A stretch of 5,565 nucleotides of DNA. Source: GCA-2716945 sp964342835 (lineage in GTDB: Bacteria; Pseudomonadota; Gammaproteobacteria; GCA-002705445; GCA-002716945). The translations under genes and the position numbers were made by a program. The number at the start of each line of letters is the position of its first letter. The first letter of the stretch is position 1. Under the pieces are notes generated by a model. The model had not been told where the DNA came from. It was given only the letters and a program-made list of their open reading frames with translations, and searched no databases. Where the stretch lies: contig CAYFGJ010000070.1 of the NCBI GenBank assembly GCA_964342835.1, positions 1-5,565 of the forward strand, read 5' to 3'. Shown here piece by piece: positions 5,422 through 5,565 of this stretch.

Positions 5422-5565
5422 CTATTTTTTTGGATAAACAGAAGGCGCACTATCCATAGATTTACTAAACTCTGGATATGCTTCTAACCCACATTCAGCA
5501 ATATCTACTCCTTCATCTTCTTGATTAGCATTAACTCTTAAGCCATATATCATATTAATGGCAGA
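5422..5565 (-). CDS. amtB: Ammonium transporter (Amt family), C-terminal end (cut by window edge)
   Basis: The last 47 codons of a minus-strand gene end at TAG (5422-5424); the rest lies beyond the window. The visible part starts SAINMIYGLRV, the end of the last membrane helix, followed by NANQEDEGVDIAECGLEAYP. This matches the cytoplasmic tail of Amt/MEP ammonium channels, whose pattern is GLRV-x(n)-E-x-x-GLD-x-x-x-HG-x-x-AY. In that family the tail is the docking site for the PII protein GlnK, which blocks the channel when nitrogen is plentiful. Here the usual His of HGExAY is Cys, and about 17 further residues (PEFSKSMDSAP..., ending PKK) follow the conserved Tyr. Full transporters have about 400 residues and 11 membrane helices, which cannot be checked here. 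It appears to form a separate unit from the pyrG operon, ended by the hairpin at 5335-5369. Confidence 0.88.
   Translation of the reverse strand, partial: SAINMIYGLRVNANQEDEGVDIAECGLEAYPEFSKSMDSAPSVYPKK

Overview
The window is a dense, very AT-rich block of bacterial housekeeping genes, all on the minus strand. The coding strand is A-rich and the proteins are loaded with Lys, Asn and Ile. The order amtB | pyrG-kdsA-eno-ftsB-ispD-ispF-nagZ, with separate ispD and ispF genes and an FtsB carrying the LQYSL-type membrane/periplasm junction, points to a gammaproteobacterium with a small, low-GC genome. A free-living marine streamlined lineage (SAR86- or SUP05-like) or a symbiont would fit. The genus cannot be settled from this window alone. 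kdsA and ftsB indicate a Gram-negative cell that makes lipopolysaccharide and divides with a divisome, and the partial nagZ indicates murein recycling.

Layout in transcription order (right to left). The right edge holds the last 47 codons of an ammonium transporter gene (amtB). A 132-base intergenic gap follows. It contains a perfect 12-bp hairpin with a pyrimidine-rich loop, a second 12-bp hairpin that looks like the amtB terminator, and a consensus -10 box (TATAAT) placed so close to pyrG that the pyrG leader would be only about 8 nt. Seven genes then run without a real gap: pyrG overlaps kdsA, kdsA is 2 nt from eno, eno is 15 nt from ftsB, ftsB overlaps ispD by 14 nt, ispD is 1 nt from ispF, and ispF overlaps nagZ by 4 nt. 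The left edge cuts nagZ after 51 codons. No other stretch longer than 300 bases lacks a gene.

The operon links CTP supply (PyrG), Kdo-8-phosphate synthesis for LPS (KdsA), glycolytic PEP production (Eno), septum assembly (FtsB), two MEP-pathway isoprenoid steps (IspD, IspF) and murein recycling (NagZ). There is metabolic logic to this. Eno makes PEP, which KdsA consumes. PyrG makes CTP, which IspD consumes and which Kdo activation also needs. Isoprenoids supply the lipid carrier for envelope synthesis.

I see no new biological system, mobile element, CRISPR array, tRNA or rRNA. The points worth a second look are modest: the two-hairpin element after amtB, the near-leaderless pyrG promoter, a TTG start on eno carrying the only strong Shine-Dalgarno of the operon, a metal-type KdsA, a His-to-Tyr change in the conserved HSDGD motif of IspF, and nagZ at the end of the ispDF block.
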